Below, one piece after another: positions 6,143-6,596 of a DNA stretch of 6,596 bases. The position numbers were made by a program, and so were the translations under genes. Source of the stretch: DASSJM01 sp049587975 (GTDB lineage Bacteria > Actinomycetota > UBA4738 > HRBIN12). The DNA is taken from assembly GCA_049587975.1 (NCBI GenBank), contig JBAVEY010000226.1, forward strand, positions 1 to 6,596. The letters run 5' to 3'. Numbering within the stretch: position 1 is the stretch's first letter; each line of letters begins with the position of its first letter. The notes under the pieces are model-generated. The model was not told where the DNA came from. It worked only from the letters and a program-made list of their open reading frames with translations, and did no database searches.

Positions 6143-6168
6143 GACCAGGGCGCTGCAGTCACCTGGTC
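6143..6168. promoter_or_regulatory. 26-bp dyad, candidate operator
   Basis: The arms GACCAGG (6143-6149) and CCTGGTC (6162-6168) are perfect inverted repeats, and the six bases at their exact centre are the palindrome CTGCAG (6153-6158). The arms start 19 bp apart, roughly two helical turns, as expected for a site bound by a dimeric regulator. It lies 106-131 bp upstream of the first gene of the cluster, in the divergent region. Binding by the cluster's own LuxR-type regulator is possible but unproven. Confidence 0.4.
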
Positions 6169-6433
6169 GGCCCACACGGCGGACGGTCCCACCGTGAGCC
6201 GATCAACCACCGCGGCTCCGGGCATGACCGCGCCGCGGTCCTGATCGCGATGATTCGACCTGTCTGCCGTGTCGGGATCAAGGGCGAACGAAGGACCGTG
6301 GCGCCGTGGCGGAGCTCAGGGCGAACGCGCGGCCATCTTCGTCCCCGACGGATGGGGCCTCATGGTGCTGACGCGAAAGGTGTGCCGAGTCCGCGCGGAC
6401 GGGCGTGGAAAAAGAGCCCATCTCCGGGTCAGG

Positions 6434-6462
6434 TTGGACAGACATCGCGCCGAGAGTAATGG
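6434..6462 (+). promoter_or_regulatory. Weak candidate promoter for the plus-strand gene
   Basis: TTGGAC (6434-6439) and TAATGG (6457-6462) are separated by 17 bp and lie about 40 bp before the start codon at 6502. Both boxes match the housekeeping consensus only in part. Confidence 0.2.
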
Positions 6463-6501
6463 AGGTTTGAGGAGAGAGAGGGAATAGGGAGGGAGCGCCC
6501 G

Positions 6502-6596
6502 GTGAGCTTGCGTTTGGACATCGCCACGATCGCCAAGATGGAGGCGGATCGGATCTACGACCTGATCCTCCCGGAGAGGGAGGACCAGGTGACGGT
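6502..6596 (+). CDS. Unrecognised protein, N-terminus only (runs off the right edge)
   Basis: An open frame starts with GTG at 6502 and gives 31 complete codons, MSLRLDIATIAKMEADRI followed by YDLILPEREDQVT, before the window ends. GGGAGGGAG at 6487-6495 is a strong ribosome site six bases upstream, which supports a real start here. The visible part is amphipathic helix-like with no signal peptide or membrane segment. It is too short to place in a family. It is transcribed away from the signalling cluster and could share regulation through the common upstream region. Confidence 0.55.
   Translation, partial: MSLRLDIATIAKMEADRIYDLILPEREDQVT

Larger units (their letters stand above)
6038..6501. 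other. 464-bp divergent intergenic region
   Basis: This gap separates the minus-strand cluster from a plus-strand gene starting at 6502. I find no convincing gene in it. It holds a 26-bp dyad (6143-6168), a short inverted repeat GGGCG-tatc-CGCCC (6095-6108), a 12-bp palindrome (6389-6400), a 10-bp direct repeat (agggcgaacg at 6281-6290 and 6318-6327) and the ribosome sites of both flanking genes. Promoters for both directions should lie here. For the minus-strand cluster I see no clear -35/-10 pair. Confidence 0.7.

Noticed and set aside
6133..6459. Plus-strand open frame of 108 codons in the divergent region
   Set aside because: It has no ribosome site at the start, an Arg/Gly/Pro-rich shadow-like composition and no domain, and it overlaps the dyad and the probable promoter area.
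6158..6593. 11-bp inverted match gtcacctggtc / gaccaggtgac at 6158-6168 and 6583-6593
   Set aside because: The second copy is inside the plus-strand coding sequence over 400 bp away; chance or shared base composition is the simpler explanation.

Overview
The DNA is very GC-rich (about two thirds G+C by eye), with dense coding, long empty shadow frames and GTG as well as ATG starts. Together with the protein styles (Ala/Arg/Glu-rich coils, NarL/LuxR-type response regulator) this suggests an uncultured high-GC Gram-positive, most likely an actinomycete-related (Actinomycetota) bacterium. No RNA gene, phage gene, insertion sequence or CRISPR array is visible, and no marker gene fixes the taxon.

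Layout. Four genes lie head to tail on the minus strand and read from right to left. (1) 6037-5525: a 170-residue soluble acidic protein. (2) 5459-4149: a 436-residue membrane protein with two transmembrane helices around an extracytoplasmic sensor-like domain, followed by an acidic, repeat-containing cytoplasmic tail but no kinase. (3) 4136-1056: a 1026-residue protein with about 740 residues of proline-free coiled coil, ending in a histidine-kinase-like core whose phospho-acceptor histidine is replaced by alanine. (4) 964 to beyond the left edge: a response regulator with the order receiver - LuxR-type DNA-binding domain - second receiver in one reading frame. Gaps are 65, 12 and 91 bp, so co-transcription is likely. 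To the right is a 464-bp non-coding region holding a symmetric 26-bp dyad. Beyond it a divergent plus-strand gene begins at 6502 and leaves the window after 31 codons.

How the parts may work together (inference). The set looks like a two-component pathway taken apart and rebuilt. The sensor and membrane part sit in gene 2, and the transmitter-like core sits in gene 3 on a very long rod. Gene 4 is the output regulator, with two phosphorylatable receivers. Gene 1 is a membrane-free copy of the gene 2 tail. Genes 1 and 2 share a block built around TYEEVFGLQ (three copies in all) and a C-terminal charged helix. These are plausible docking elements for each other or for the gene 3 coil. Because gene 3 lacks the histidine, phosphate for the gene 4 receivers would have to come from another kinase, or gene 3 may act as an ATP-binding scaffold or phosphatase. 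I do not recognise this four-gene arrangement as a named system.
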